In this document: positions 34,313 to 42,416 of the stretch, in pieces
Layout: each line of letters opens with the position of its first letter
How positions within the stretch are numbered: position 1 is the first letter of the stretch
Assembly: GCA_016125555.1 (NCBI GenBank)
Contig: WGLN01000001.1
Location: forward strand, 310,001-374,000
Direction of reading: 5' to 3'
Origin: Porphyrobacter sp.
GTDB taxonomy: Bacteria > Pseudomonadota > Alphaproteobacteria > Sphingomonadales > Sphingomonadaceae
DNA length: 64,000 nt
Notes under the pieces: generated by a model
The model's database searches: none
Told to the model about the DNA's origin: nothing
Seen by the model: only the letters and a program-made list of their open reading frames with translations
Position numbers and translations under genes: made by a program

Positions 34313-35647
34313 ATGACCAGCCCCGACACCTTCCAGACCTTTATCCCCCGCGGCCCGCTGAAGGGCGCGATCCGCGTTCCCGGCGACAAGTCGATCAGCC
34401 ACCGGGCGCTGATGTTCGCCGGGCTCGCCGTGGGCGAGAGCCGCATCACCGGCCTGCTCGAGGGCGAGGACGTGCTCGCCACGGCGGGCGCGATTCGGGC
34501 CTTCGGGGCGCAGATCGCGCGCGGGCAAGACGGCAGCTGGACCGTCCACGGCGTCGGTGTCGGCAGCCTTTTGGAGCCGAAGACCGCGCTCGACATGGGC
34601 AATTCGGGCACCTCGACGCGGCTGCTCATGGGCCTCGTTGCAGCCCATGCGATCACCGCGACCTTCGTGGGCGATGCGAGCCTTTCGGGGCGGCCGATGA
34701 AGCGGGTGATCGATCCGCTCTCGCAGATAGGCGCTTCGATCGAGGCATCGGCCGGCGGCACCCTTCCCCTGATGCTGCGCGGCGCCGCACCCGCGGTTCC
34801 GATAACCTATCGCCTGCCGGTCGCGAGCGCGCAGGTGAAGAGCGCGGTGCTGCTCGCGGGCCTCAACACCCCGGGCATCACCCGCGTGATCGAACCCGTC
34901 CCGACCCGCGACCACACCGAGCGGATGCTGACCGGCTTCGGCGCTAGCCTCGAGGTGGGCGAGGAGAACGGCGAGACCATTATCAGCATCCACGGCGAGG
35001 CGGACCTGAGGCCGATGGACGTGGTTGTGCCGGGCGATCCCTCTTCCGCAGCCTTCTTCATGGTCGCGGCCACGCTGGTGCCGGGCAGCGACCTCACGAT
35101 CATGAACGTCGGCCTCAACCCGACCCGCGCCGGTTTGCTTCAGGTGCTGCGCCAGATGGGCGCGGATATCGAAGAAGTGGACAGGCGCGAAGTCGGCGGC
35201 GAGCCGGTCGCGGACCTGCGCGTGCGCCATGCGCCGCTCACCGGCATCGATGTCGATCCCGCCCTCGCCCCGTCGATGATCGACGAGTTTCCCGTGCTGT
35301 TCGTCGCCGCCGCGCTCGCCTCCGGCACCACCCGCACCACCGGGCTCGAGGAACTGCGGGTCAAGGAGAGCGACCGCCTCGCCACCATGGCCGCCGCGTT
35401 GACACTGGCGGGCGCGCGGGTCGAGGAGCAGGCGGACGGCCTCATCATCCATGGCTCCGGCGGCGAGCCTCTCCCCGGCACGCCGCAGGGCGCAAGCGTC
35501 GCCACCCGGCTCGATCACCGCATCGCGATGAGCATGGCGGTGGCGGGGCTCGCGAGCCGCAATGGCGTGAGCGTCGACGACACCCGCCCGATCAACACCA
35601 GCTTCCCGACCTTCATGGGGCTGCTGGAGGAAGCGGCGGCGGCGTGA
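34313..35647 (+). CDS. aroA: 3-phosphoshikimate 1-carboxyvinyltransferase (EPSP synthase)
   Basis: A 444-residue enzyme of the shikimate pathway, joining phosphoenolpyruvate to shikimate 3-phosphate. The N-terminal RVPGDKSISHRALMFAGLA (Lys and Ser contact substrate), LDMGNSGTSTRLLMG, VASAQVKSAVLLAGL, VPGDPSSAAFFMVAA and ELRVKESDRLATMAA are all present. The ATG at 34313 opens TSPDTFQTFIPRGPLKGAIRVPGDK at the correct distance. The downstream GTG gene overlaps its stop (GTGA), beginning a coupled series that ends in cmk, as in many proteobacteria where aroA and cmk are linked. Confidence 0.96.
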   Translation: MTSPDTFQTFIPRGPLKGAIRVPGDKSISHRALMFAGLAVGESRITGLLEGEDVLATAGAIRAFGAQIARGQDGSWTVHGVGVGSLLEPKTALDMGNSGTSTRLLMGLVAAHAITATFVGDASLSGRPMKRVIDPLSQIGASIEASAGGTLPLMLRGAAPAVPITYRLPVASAQVKSAVLLAGLNTPGITRVIEPVPTRDHTERMLTGFGASLEVGEENGETIISIHGEADLRPMDVVVPGDPSSAAFFMVAATLVPGSDLTIMNVGLNPTRAGLLQVLRQMGADIEEVDRREVGGEPVADLRVRHAPLTGIDVDPALAPSMIDEFPVLFVAAALASGTTRTTGLEELRVKESDRLATMAAALTLAGARVEEQADGLIIHGSGGEPLPGTPQGASVATRLDHRIAMSMAVAGLASRNGVSVDDTRPINTSFPTFMGLLEEAAAA

Positions 35648-35916
35648 ACACCCCGCTCGACTGGGCCAGCCTTGTCGGCCTTATCGGCACGGCCTGCATC
35701 ATCGGCGCCTATGCCTATCTGACGCTGGCGAAGGCGACCAATCCCTTCGTCCTGCACGGCACCAACCTGCTCGGCGCCGCGCTGCTGACGGTCTCGCTGC
35801 TCTACCACACCAACTGGGCGAGCCTCGTTCTCGAGTTTTTCTGGGCGTCGATCGCGCTGTTCGGCCTGTGGCGTGCGTGGCGCTCCCGGCGGGCGGCGCA
35901 GGGAGAGAGGGCATGA
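35644..35916 (+). CDS. Small membrane protein (CBU_0592-like)
   Basis: A 90-residue protein with three hydrophobic helices (LVGLIGTACIIGAYAYLTL, LHGTNLLGAALLTVSLLYH, LVLEFFWASIALFGLW). The pattern resembles the CBU_0592 family of small membrane proteins whose role is unknown. It starts with GTG overlapping the aroA stop and its own stop overlaps the next ATG, so it is translated as part of the aroA-cmk chain. Confidence 0.8.
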   Translation: MNTPLDWASLVGLIGTACIIGAYAYLTLAKATNPFVLHGTNLLGAALLTVSLLYHTNWASLVLEFFWASIALFGLWRAWRSRRAAQGERA

Positions 35917-36155
35917 AGCGCGCCCTGCTTCATCTCGGGCGCACGCCCCGGGTGCGGCGGATCATCGCTGCAGCCCTGCTGCTGGGCGGAGCGCTTGTCA
36001 CCAGCGTCCTGCGCGGCCCCTCGGACCCGGTCTGGGTCGAACCCGCCTTTAACCTCTTTGCCGCCTGCGTCGCCTTCGCCTTCCTCCACTTCCGCTGGCG
36101 CGCGCGCGAGAAGCGCGAGATCACGCCGGACAGGGCCCGGGACATCTTTTCATGA
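35913..36155 (+). CDS. Small membrane protein, unknown function
   Basis: An 80-residue protein with two hydrophobic segments (RIIAAALLLGGALVTSVL and PAFNLFAACVAFAFLHF) and a charged C-terminus. The ATG overlaps the preceding stop (ATGA) and its stop overlaps the cmk ATG (ATGA). The double overlap is the chief evidence that it is real. No family recognised. Confidence 0.7.
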   Translation: MKRALLHLGRTPRVRRIIAAALLLGGALVTSVLRGPSDPVWVEPAFNLFAACVAFAFLHFRWRAREKREITPDRARDIFS

Positions 36156-36772
36156 TCATCGCCGTTGACGGCCCCACCGCAAGCGGAAAGGGCACCATCG
36201 CCAAGGCGCTCGCCGCGCATTTCGGCCTGCCGCATCTCGACACCGGGCTGCTCTACCGTGCTGTGGGCCGGCAGGTGCAGCTCGATGGTGGCGACCCCGA
36301 CAGCCCCGCCGACGCGCTAGCCGCCTGTGCCTTCGGCGACGCGCTGCTCGAGGACGAGATCCTGCGCTCGGAGGAAGTCGGCGGCTTCGCGAGCCGCGTC
36401 TCGGTCCACCCCGAGGTTCGCGCCGCGCTCTACCAACGCCAGCGCGCTTTCGCGCTGCAACCGGGCGGCGCAGTGCTCGACGGGCGCGACATCGGCACGG
36501 TCATCGCGCCCGAGGCGGAGGTGAAGCTTTATGTCACCGCCAGCGTGCAGGAACGCGCGCGGCGGCGCTGGCTGGAAATGACGGGGCGCGACATCGACAT
36601 CCCGCTCGCCGAGATCGAGCGCGACATCGTCGCCCGCGACGCGCGCGACATCAATCGCGCCGATGCGCCCTTGCGCGCCGCGCCCGATGCGCTGGTGCTG
36701 GACACCACCCATTTCGGCCGCGAGGCCGCCATCGAGGCCGCGATCGAGGCGGTTCGCGAACGGCTCGGCTGA
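36152..36772 (+). CDS. cmk: Cytidylate kinase
   Basis: A 206-residue (d)CMP kinase. The P-loop GPTASGKGTIAKALA starts at residue 6 and HLDTGLLYRAVG is the nucleotide-binding helix. VLDGRDIGTVIAPEAEVKLYVTA and the lid region RARRRWLEMTGRDIDI follow, with DARDINRADAPL near the end. It is the last gene of the aroA chain and lies before rpsA, the conserved cmk-rpsA order of proteobacteria. Confidence 0.96.
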   Translation: MIIAVDGPTASGKGTIAKALAAHFGLPHLDTGLLYRAVGRQVQLDGGDPDSPADALAACAFGDALLEDEILRSEEVGGFASRVSVHPEVRAALYQRQRAFALQPGGAVLDGRDIGTVIAPEAEVKLYVTASVQERARRRWLEMTGRDIDIPLAEIERDIVARDARDINRADAPLRAAPDALVLDTTHFGREAAIEAAIEAVRERLG

Positions 36773-36987
36773 GCGGCGGTTTTCCTTGCTTTTGGCGCCG
36801 CCTTCGCCTAGGCGCGCCCCCGTTCTTCGCAATCATCACTGGTTGAAGGAACCTTCGCACAGGCATGGGGCCTTGCGGAGAAGTCTGCCTCTTGCCCCGC
36901 CAGCCCGCGCAATGGTGCACGGGAAGCGGTGAAAGACCCCGGAAAAACCGGTGGCCGGTAGCACAACGAAACAGGACCGACCTGACT
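36773..36987 (+). other. Leader region between cmk and rpsA
   Basis: A 215-bp gap without a credible gene. It contains several short inverted repeats: GGCGG/CCGCC around a T-rich loop just after cmk (a weak terminator), GAAGG-AA-CCTTC near 36845, and GGGGC/GCCCC arms near 36868-36898. rpsA leaders are autoregulatory in other bacteria, so a folded leader is plausible. No known RNA family was recognised, and no convincing promoter stands out. Confidence 0.4.
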
Positions 36988-38694
36988 ATGGCAACCCAGA
37001 TGCCCACCCGCGCCGATTTCGAGGCGCTCCTCAACGAACAACTCGGCGGCGCCGGCGATGAAGGCTTCGAAGGCCGCGTCGTCAAGGGCACCGTCACCGC
37101 GATCGAGAACGGCTATGCCGTGATCGACGTCGGCCTCAAGAGCGAAGGCCGCGTGCCGCTCAAGGAATTCGCCCGCGGCGAGGACGAGCACGGCCTCAGC
37201 GTCGGCAGCGAAGTCGAAGTCTATGTCGACCGCGTCGAGAACGCCGACGGCGAAGCCATGCTCTCGCGTGACCGCGCCCGCCGCGAAGCCGCGTGGGACA
37301 AGCTCGAAAGCGAATTCGGCGAAGGCAAGCGCGTCGAGGGCCGCATCTTCGGCCGCGTCAAGGGCGGCTTCACCGTCGACCTCGACGGCGCCGTGGCGTT
37401 CCTGCCCGGCTCGCAGGTCGACATCCGCCCGGTGCGCGACGTCACCCCGCTGATGGACGTGCCGCAGCCCTTCCAGATCCTCAAGATGGACCGTCGCCGC
37501 GGCAACATCGTCGTCTCGCGCCGCGCGGTGCTGGAAGAAACCCGCGCCGAACAGCGCAGCGAACTGATCAACGACCTCGCCGAGGGCCAGGTGATCGACG
37601 GCGTCGTCAAGAACATCACCGATTACGGCGCCTTCGTCGACCTCGGCGGTATCGACGGTCTGCTCCACGTCACCGACATGAGCTACAAGCGCGTCAACCA
37701 CCCGAGCGAAGTCATCAATATCGGTGACACCGTGACCGTGCAGATCGTGCGCATCAACGCCGAGACCCAGCGCATCAGCCTCGGCATGAAGCAGCTCGAA
37801 AGCGATCCGTGGGATGGCGTTTCGGCCAAGTATCCGGTCGGCATGAAGCTCACCGGCCAGGTCACCAACATCACCGAATACGGCGCCTTCGTCGAGCTCG
37901 AGCCGGGCATCGAGGGCCTCGTCCACGTGTCCGAAATGAGCTGGACCAAGAAGAACGTCCACCCGGGCAAGATCGTCTCGACCAGCCAGGAAGTCGAAGT
38001 GATGGTGCTCGAGGTCGACAGCGAAAAGCGTCGCATCAGCCTCGGCCTCAAGCAGGCCCAGCGCAATCCGTGGGACGAGTTCGCCGAGAAGCACCCGATC
38101 GGTTCGGTGGTCGAAGGCGAAGTCAAGAACGCGACCGAATTCGGCCTGTTCGTCGGCCTCGACGGCGACGTCGACGGCATGGTGCACATGTCGGACATCG
38201 CCTGGGGCATCTCGGGCGAGGACGCGCTGGCGCTCCACCGCAAGGGCGAGATGGTCAAGGCCGTGGTGCTCGACGTCGATGTCGACAAGGAGCGCATCAG
38301 CCTCGGCATGAAGCAGCTCGAAAAGGGCGCGCCGTCGGCTGAAGGCGCCTCGACTGCGGGCGCGCTGCGCAAGAACCAGACCGTCACCGTCACCGTGCTC
38401 GAAGTGCGCGACGGCGGGCTCGAAGTGCAGGTCGGCGAAGACGGCGCGACCGGCTTCATCAAGCGCAGCGATCTCGGCCGCGACCGCGACGAACAGCGTC
38501 CCGACCGCTTCCAGGTCGGCAGCAAGGTCGACGCCATGGTCATCGGCTTCGACCGTTCGAAGAAGCCCAACTTCTCGATCAAGGCGCGCCAGATCGCCGA
38601 AGAGAAGGAGGCCGTTGCGCAGTTCGGTTCGTCCGACAGCGGCGCCTCGCTCGGCGACATCCTCGGCGAAGCGCTCAAGCGCAAGGAAGATTGA
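36988..38694 (+). CDS. rpsA: 30S ribosomal protein S1
   Basis: A 568-residue S1 that binds mRNA at the ribosome. Six S1 repeats can be followed, for example VVKGTVTAIENGYAVIDVGLKSEG, GVVKNITDYGAFVDLGGIDGLLH, GQVTNITEYGAFVELEPGIEGL and GEVKNATEFGLFVGLDGDVDG. The repeats are separated by RISLGMKQLESDPW-like linkers. Length matches alphaproteobacterial S1. The ATG at 36988 starts MATQMPTRADFEALL; the frame to 36865 is not used. It lacks a strong Shine-Dalgarno, as is common for rpsA. Confidence 0.96.
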   Translation: MATQMPTRADFEALLNEQLGGAGDEGFEGRVVKGTVTAIENGYAVIDVGLKSEGRVPLKEFARGEDEHGLSVGSEVEVYVDRVENADGEAMLSRDRARREAAWDKLESEFGEGKRVEGRIFGRVKGGFTVDLDGAVAFLPGSQVDIRPVRDVTPLMDVPQPFQILKMDRRRGNIVVSRRAVLEETRAEQRSELINDLAEGQVIDGVVKNITDYGAFVDLGGIDGLLHVTDMSYKRVNHPSEVINIGDTVTVQIVRINAETQRISLGMKQLESDPWDGVSAKYPVGMKLTGQVTNITEYGAFVELEPGIEGLVHVSEMSWTKKNVHPGKIVSTSQEVEVMVLEVDSEKRRISLGLKQAQRNPWDEFAEKHPIGSVVEGEVKNATEFGLFVGLDGDVDGMVHMSDIAWGISGEDALALHRKGEMVKAVVLDVDVDKERISLGMKQLEKGAPSAEGASTAGALRKNQTVTVTVLEVRDGGLEVQVGEDGATGFIKRSDLGRDRDEQRPDRFQVGSKVDAMVIGFDRSKKPNFSIKARQIAEEKEAVAQFGSSDSGASLGDILGEALKRKED

Positions 38695-38702
38695 TCCGGT
38701 GG

Positions 38703-38780
38703 CGCTCCCGCCTCCGCGGGAGCGTCCTCGGTGCTGTTTCGCGCTTCGCGCGAGCACCTGCGGGCGGCCGGTCGGCCTTG
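38703..38780 (+). repeat. Structured repeat, copy A
   Basis: Three consecutive stem-loops. The first is a 9-bp stem CGCTCCCGC/GCGGGAGCG with loop CTCC (38703-38724). The second, after TCCTC, is a stem GGTGCT/AGCACC (38730-38735 and 38753-38758) holding an inner CGCGC-TTC-GCGCG hairpin. The third, after TGCGGGC, is GGCC-GGTC-GGCC (38766-38777). The order, linkers and loop sequences match copies B and C near 44.1-44.3 kb, and changed bases keep the pairing. The first hairpin could also act as an rpsA terminator, though no T-run follows it. Confidence 0.7.
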
Positions 38781-38831
38781 CGACACCTTTGGTGTCGTAG
38801 CCCCGCAATCAATCTGCCTCGGACATGAAAC

Positions 38832-38869
38832 AGGCCCGCTTGCGTCCCCGCAGGCGGGCCTTTTCCTTT
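38832..38869 (+). terminator. Rho-independent terminator after rpsA
   Basis: AGGCCCGCTTGCG (38832-38844) pairs with CGCAGGCGGGCCT (38849-38861) with one wobble around a TCCC loop, followed by TTTCCTTT. It is 137 nt after the rpsA stop, so the preceding repeat element would be transcribed with rpsA. Confidence 0.85.
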
Positions 38870-38883
38870 GGGGTGCGCACCTG

Positions 38884-38889
38884 TAAGGT
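38884..38889 (+). promoter_or_regulatory. Candidate -10 box of gloB (leaderless)
   Basis: TAAGGT, preceded by TG, ends 7 nt before the gloB ATG, so the message could start at the ATG. No good -35 box is visible; the TG extension may compensate. No Shine-Dalgarno precedes the ATG. Confidence 0.35.
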
Positions 38890-38896
38890 CGCGCCC

Positions 38897-39652
38897 ATGA
38901 TCCATGTTCACCAGTTCCCCTGCCTTAGCGACAACTACGGCTACCTGATCCACGACACCGACAGCCACGAGACGGTCGCGATCGACACCCCAGACGGCGC
39001 CGAATACCTGCGCCAGGCGGAACTCAAAGGCTGGCGCATCACCCAGATCTGGAACACCCACTGGCACCCCGACCACGCCGGCGGCAACGAGGCCATCAAG
39101 GCCGCCACCGGCTGCACCATCACCGCGCCCGCCGAGGTCGAGGGCAAGTTCCCGGTCGACCGCGTGGTGGCGCATGGCGACACCGTGAAAATCGGCGAAC
39201 ACACCGCGCAGGTGATCGACGTCTCGGGCCACACCAACGGGCACATCGCCTATCATCTCGCGGATTCGGGGATCGCCTTCGTCGGGGATTCGGTCTTCGC
39301 GCTGGGTTGCGGGCGGATGTTCGAAGGCGAGCCCAAGCAGTTCTGGGACAGCCTCGCCCGCATCAAGGCGCTCCCCCCTGAAACCCTGCTCTACTGCGCG
39401 CACGAATACACTGCATCCAACGCCAAGTTCGCGCTGCACGCCGATCCGGACAACGCCGCCTTGCAGGCCTATGCGGACGAGATCGCGGCCAAGCGCGCGA
39501 AGGACGAGTGGACGGTGCCCACCACGCTCGAACGCGAGCTTGCCACCAACCCCTTCCTGCGCGCCGACGATCCCGCGCTGATGGCCAAGTGGGGCGGCAG
39601 CGCACCGCATGAAACCTTCGCCGCGCTGAGGGCCGCGAAGGACAATTTCTAA
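38897..39652 (+). CDS. gloB: Hydroxyacylglutathione hydrolase (glyoxalase II)
   Basis: A 251-residue metallo-beta-lactamase-fold thioesterase that hydrolyses S-lactoylglutathione, completing methylglyoxal detoxification. The metal motif THWHPDHAGG is near residue 54, DVSGHTNGHIAYH supplies another His, FVGDSVFALGCGRMFEG the bridging Asp, and CAHEYTASNAKFAL the last His and substrate-binding residues. The ATG at 38897 starts IHVHQFPCLSDNYGYLI. No Shine-Dalgarno is seen; a -10-like box lies 7 nt upstream. A glyoxalase-fold protein is encoded at 51.6 kb but is not clearly glyoxalase I. Confidence 0.95.
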   Translation: MIHVHQFPCLSDNYGYLIHDTDSHETVAIDTPDGAEYLRQAELKGWRITQIWNTHWHPDHAGGNEAIKAATGCTITAPAEVEGKFPVDRVVAHGDTVKIGEHTAQVIDVSGHTNGHIAYHLADSGIAFVGDSVFALGCGRMFEGEPKQFWDSLARIKALPPETLLYCAHEYTASNAKFALHADPDNAALQAYADEIAAKRAKDEWTVPTTLERELATNPFLRADDPALMAKWGGSAPHETFAALRAAKDNF

Positions 39653-39656
39653 GCCG

Positions 39657-40634
39657 ATGCAGGCCCTCAGGGTCGAACGCCTTTCCGGCGACCTGTCGGG
39701 CGTCGTCCTGGCAGAGGTGCCTGCACCCGTGCGCGCAGCGGGCGAAGTGCTGGTGCAGGTGCGCGCCGCCTCGCTCAACTTCCCCGACCTGCTGATGACC
39801 CGCGGGGAATACCAGTTCAAACCGGAGGTGCCCTTCACCTCCGGGCTCGAATTCGCGGGCGAGGTGCTGGAGGCCGATCCGGACAGCGGCTTTGCCCCCG
39901 GTGACCGGGTGATGGGCGGCAACAAGACCGGGGCCTTCTCCGAGATTGCCTGCGTTCCCGCGGACAAGCTCTCGCCCCTGCCGCAGGGGATGGACTTCCC
40001 GCAGGCCGCCGCGATGGGCGCGGCCTATGCGACCGCCTACACGGGGCTCGTCGAACTCGGCGGATTGCGGGAAGGCCAGTGGGTGCTGGTCCACGGGGCG
40101 AGCGGCGGCGTGGGGCTTGCCGCCTGCGACCTTGCCCGCGCATTGGGCGCGAGGGTGATCGCCACCACCGGCAGCCCGGACAAGCGCGAGCGCATCGCCG
40201 CCCTCGCCCGGCCGGACGCGGTGATCCTCGCCGAGGGGCGCTTCCGCGAACAGGTGGCCGAACTCACCGGCGGCGCACTCGCCGATATCGTCTTCGATCC
40301 GGTGGGCGGCGACGTCTTCGACGAATCGACCCGCTGTGTCGCCTTCGGGGGCAAGCTGGTGGTGGTCGGCTTCACGAGCGGAAGGATCGCCGAAGTCGCC
40401 ACCAACATCCCGCTCATCAAGGGTTTTTCGATCGTCGGCCTGCGCGCGGGCGAATATGCCCGCCGCTTTCCCGAACGCGGCCGCGCGATCAACGCCGCGA
40501 TTACCGCGCTCGCCGAACAGGGACGCATCACCCCCGCCATCGACCGCGTGCTGCCGCTCACGCGCTGGCGCGAGGGCTTCGATGCGATGGCGCGCCGCGA
40601 GCTGGTCGGCAAGGTGGTGTTTCAGCCCGGATAG
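39657..40634 (+). CDS. NADPH:quinone oxidoreductase family protein (MDR superfamily)
   Basis: A 325-residue zinc-free medium-chain reductase. SLNFPDLLMTRGEYQFKPEVPF and GLEFAGEV belong to the catalytic domain, and VLVHGASGGVGLAACDLARALGARVIATT is the nucleotide-binding fold. DIVFDPVGGDVFDESTRC follows, and the C-terminus has LPLTRWREGFDAMARRELVGKVV. The zinc-ligand cysteines of alcohol dehydrogenases are absent. It probably reduces quinones or enones with NADPH. It starts 4 bp after gloB, so the two are likely cotranscribed in electrophile detoxification. Confidence 0.9.
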   Translation: MQALRVERLSGDLSGVVLAEVPAPVRAAGEVLVQVRAASLNFPDLLMTRGEYQFKPEVPFTSGLEFAGEVLEADPDSGFAPGDRVMGGNKTGAFSEIACVPADKLSPLPQGMDFPQAAAMGAAYATAYTGLVELGGLREGQWVLVHGASGGVGLAACDLARALGARVIATTGSPDKRERIAALARPDAVILAEGRFREQVAELTGGALADIVFDPVGGDVFDESTRCVAFGGKLVVVGFTSGRIAEVATNIPLIKGFSIVGLRAGEYARRFPERGRAINAAITALAEQGRITPAIDRVLPLTRWREGFDAMARRELVGKVVFQPG

Positions 40635-41230
40635 GGGGCGGCCTTGAGCAGCTTCGCCAGGTGCGCGGCGTTGCTCGCCACCATCTTGGCGGTCTGCTGC
40701 ACCTTGTCGGGCGTCTGCCCCAAGTCCTTGAAATCGGTCGAGTGCATCGCCTCGCCCACCCAGTAGCACGCAGCCACCGCGGGGATCGTCCATCCGGTGT
40801 CATTGAGCGACTGGAACAGCTGCGAGGTCGCCCAGTGCGCCCCGTCCTCGTTGCCGACGATCGCCGCGACCGCGACCTTGGAATAGCTCGGCATCCGGCC
40901 CTCGTCGTCGGTTTCGCCAAGGAAGGCGTCCATCCGTTCGAGCACCCGCTTGGCGATCGAGCAGGCCTGCCCCATCCAGATCGGGGTGCCGAAGACGAGG
41001 ATGTCGGCAGCAAGGATGCGCTTGCGGATCTCCGGCCAGTCATCGCCCTCGCCCTCGTCCGAGGTGACGCCGGGCTTCACGTCATGATCGGCGATGCGGA
41101 TGGGATCGGCGACGGTGACGTCATGCTTCGCGAAGGCCTTGCGCAGAACCGCGATCATCGCGTCGGTCGAACTTTCGCGCTCCCCCGAACGGGCGAGCGA
41201 GCAATTGATGGCACAGGCGGTCAGCGGCAT
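40622..41230 (-). CDS. Flavodoxin-like NAD(P)H-dependent FMN reductase
   Basis: A 202-residue flavodoxin-fold protein. The FMN phosphate-binding region near the N-terminus (NCSLARSGERESSTDAMI), then ADILVFGTPIWMGQACSIAKRVLERMD and VAAIVGNEDGAHWATSQLFQSLNDTGW match the NADPH-dependent FMN reductase / flavodoxin family. Its 3' end overlaps the quinone-reductase gene by 13 bp in convergent orientation. The perfect AAGGAG site 8 nt before the ATG is locked in an 8-bp hairpin (see 41237-41258), suggesting control of translation. Confidence 0.88.
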   Translation of the reverse strand: MPLTACAINCSLARSGERESSTDAMIAVLRKAFAKHDVTVADPIRIADHDVKPGVTSDEGEGDDWPEIRKRILAADILVFGTPIWMGQACSIAKRVLERMDAFLGETDDEGRMPSYSKVAVAAIVGNEDGAHWATSQLFQSLNDTGWTIPAVAACYWVGEAMHSTDFKDLGQTPDKVQQTAKMVASNAAHLAKLLKAAPYPG

Positions 41231-41236
41231 GGGGCT

Positions 41237-41258
41237 TTCTCCTTTTCTTCAAGGAGAA
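41237..41258 (-). promoter_or_regulatory. Hairpin masking the ribosome-binding site of the flavodoxin-like gene
   Basis: On the minus strand TTCTCCTT (41258-41251), a GAAGAA loop, and AAGGAGAA (41244-41237) form a perfect 8-bp stem. The 3' arm contains the complete AAGGAG Shine-Dalgarno (41244-41239), 8 nt before the ATG. The 5' arm is therefore an internal anti-Shine-Dalgarno. Confidence 0.6.
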
Positions 41259-41322
41259 GCCGCGCCCAGGGCAGGATGTTCCGGCCGGCGGGGCGGACCG
41301 CCCGCCGTGCGCGAGGGGCCGC

Positions 41323-41353
41323 AAACGAAAAGGGCGGCCACGCCGGACCGCCC
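41323..41353 (-). terminator. Rho-independent terminator of the atp operon
   Basis: On the minus strand GGGCGGTCC pairs with GGCCGCCC (one bulged base) around GGCGT and is followed by TTTTCGTTTG. It is 26 nt after the atpF stop. Its 3' flank is identical over 15 nt to the rplS terminator. Confidence 0.85.
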
Positions 41354-41379
41354 CCCTCAATCGCGAAAACCGGTCAGGC

Positions 41380-41910
41380 TCAGAGCGAGGCGATGACCTC
41401 GTCGGCGAGCTTCTTGTCGGCCTTCTTGTCGTGAGCCTTGGCGATCAGCACCTTGGAAGCGGCGGCGGCGGCACTGACCGCGCGGGCCTTGACCTCGGCA
41501 ACCGCGGCGCGCTCGGCAGCGGCGATCTTGTCCTCGGCCATGCGCTGGCGACGGGCGACCATCACCTCGCTGTCGGCCTCGGCCTTGGCGAGGATCGCGT
41601 CGGCTTCCTCGCGCGCACCGGCGAACATCGCCTCGGCGTCCTTTTCGGCCGATGCGATCTTGGCGGCGTATTCCTCGCGCAGCGCCTCGGCCTCGGCGCG
41701 CAGGGCCTTGGCTTCGTCGAGCTGGTTGCGGATTTCGGCGATGCGCGCATCCAGACCGCCGGCGATCAGGCCGGGCACCTTCTTCCACAGCGCCACCGCG
41801 ATCAGCACGGTCATCGCCAGCGCGACCCACTTGTAGGGATCGAGACCCAGCACCGAAGGCTCGACATGGCCTTCCGCGCCGCTCGCGAGCAGGACGAGAA
41901 TGTCACCCAT
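41380..41910 (-). CDS. atpF: F0F1 ATP synthase subunit b
   Basis: A 176-residue peripheral-stalk subunit. One N-terminal membrane helix (YKWVALAMTVLIAVALWKKVP) is followed by a long Ala/Glu/Lys/Arg-rich helix with heptad character that dimerises with b' and reaches F1. It starts 8 bp inside the b' gene and is last in the F0 operon, before the terminator. The b/b' duplication is typical of alphaproteobacteria and phototrophs. Confidence 0.93.
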   Translation of the reverse strand: MGDILVLLASGAEGHVEPSVLGLDPYKWVALAMTVLIAVALWKKVPGLIAGGLDARIAEIRNQLDEAKALRAEAEALREEYAAKIASAEKDAEAMFAGAREEADAILAKAEADSEVMVARRQRMAEDKIAAAERAAVAEVKARAVSAAAAASKVLIAKAHDKKADKKLADEVIASL

Positions 41911-42397
41911 GCGCCATCACCTCCTTGACCGCGGCCTCGGCGGCGGCGGCTTCGACTTCGGCACCGGCGATGCGGGCGACGATGTCGCGCGCGGCATCGG
42001 CGGCGACGCTTTCGATCTCGGCCATGGCGCTGGCGCGCGCGGCGTCGATCCCGGCCTCGGCCTCGGCGAGCCGCGCATCGAGGCGCGTCTGCGCCGCGGC
42101 GAGCTTGGCCTCGCTGGCCTTCGCCGCCGCGGCCTTGGCCTCGGCGATCAACCCCTGCGCGGCGGTGCGGTTCTCGTTCTCGCGCTTGCGCCAGGCCTCT
42201 TCCTCGCGGTCGGCGGCATCGCGCGCGGCCTGTGCCGCAGCGAGATCACCGGAGATCTGCTGGTCGCGCAGGTCGACCGTGCCCATGATCTTCGGCACCA
42301 TGCCCAGCCCCACGACGAGGAAAAGCAGGCCGAAGATCACCAGCAGCCAGAACACCTGGCTGGCGAAGACTTCCGAAAGTTGTTCGATCTGGGGCAT
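41903..42397 (-). CDS. atpG: F0F1 ATP synthase subunit b-prime
   Basis: A 164-residue second b-type subunit. MPQIEQLSEVFASQVFWLLVIFGLLFLVVGLGMVPKI-type N-terminus has a single membrane helix. It is followed by a coiled coil starting MGTVDLRDQQISGDLAAAQAARDAA, the family's conserved region. It pairs with subunit b to form the stator. It follows atpE after 73 bp that contain a strong hairpin. Confidence 0.92.
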   Translation of the reverse strand: MPQIEQLSEVFASQVFWLLVIFGLLFLVVGLGMVPKIMGTVDLRDQQISGDLAAAQAARDAADREEEAWRKRENENRTAAQGLIAEAKAAAAKASEAKLAAAQTRLDARLAEAEAGIDAARASAMAEIESVAADAARDIVARIAGAEVEAAAAEAAVKEVMAHG

Positions 42398-42416
42398 GGT
42401 CCGCCTTCATTCTGGA

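Larger units (their letters stand above)
38695..38896. other. Intergenic region between rpsA and gloB
   Basis: A 202-bp non-coding stretch holding repeat copy A (38703-38780), a separate 7-bp hairpin CGACACC-TTT-GGTGTCG (38781-38797), a T-rich terminator (38832-38869) and a -10-like TAAGGT (38884-38889) ending 7 nt before the gloB ATG. No open frame with a ribosome-binding site was seen. Confidence 0.7.

Noticed and set aside
36773-36987. Possible regulatory RNA or small gene in the rpsA leader
   Set aside because: Only short, weak inverted repeats; no known RNA family pattern and no coding frame with a ribosome-binding site.
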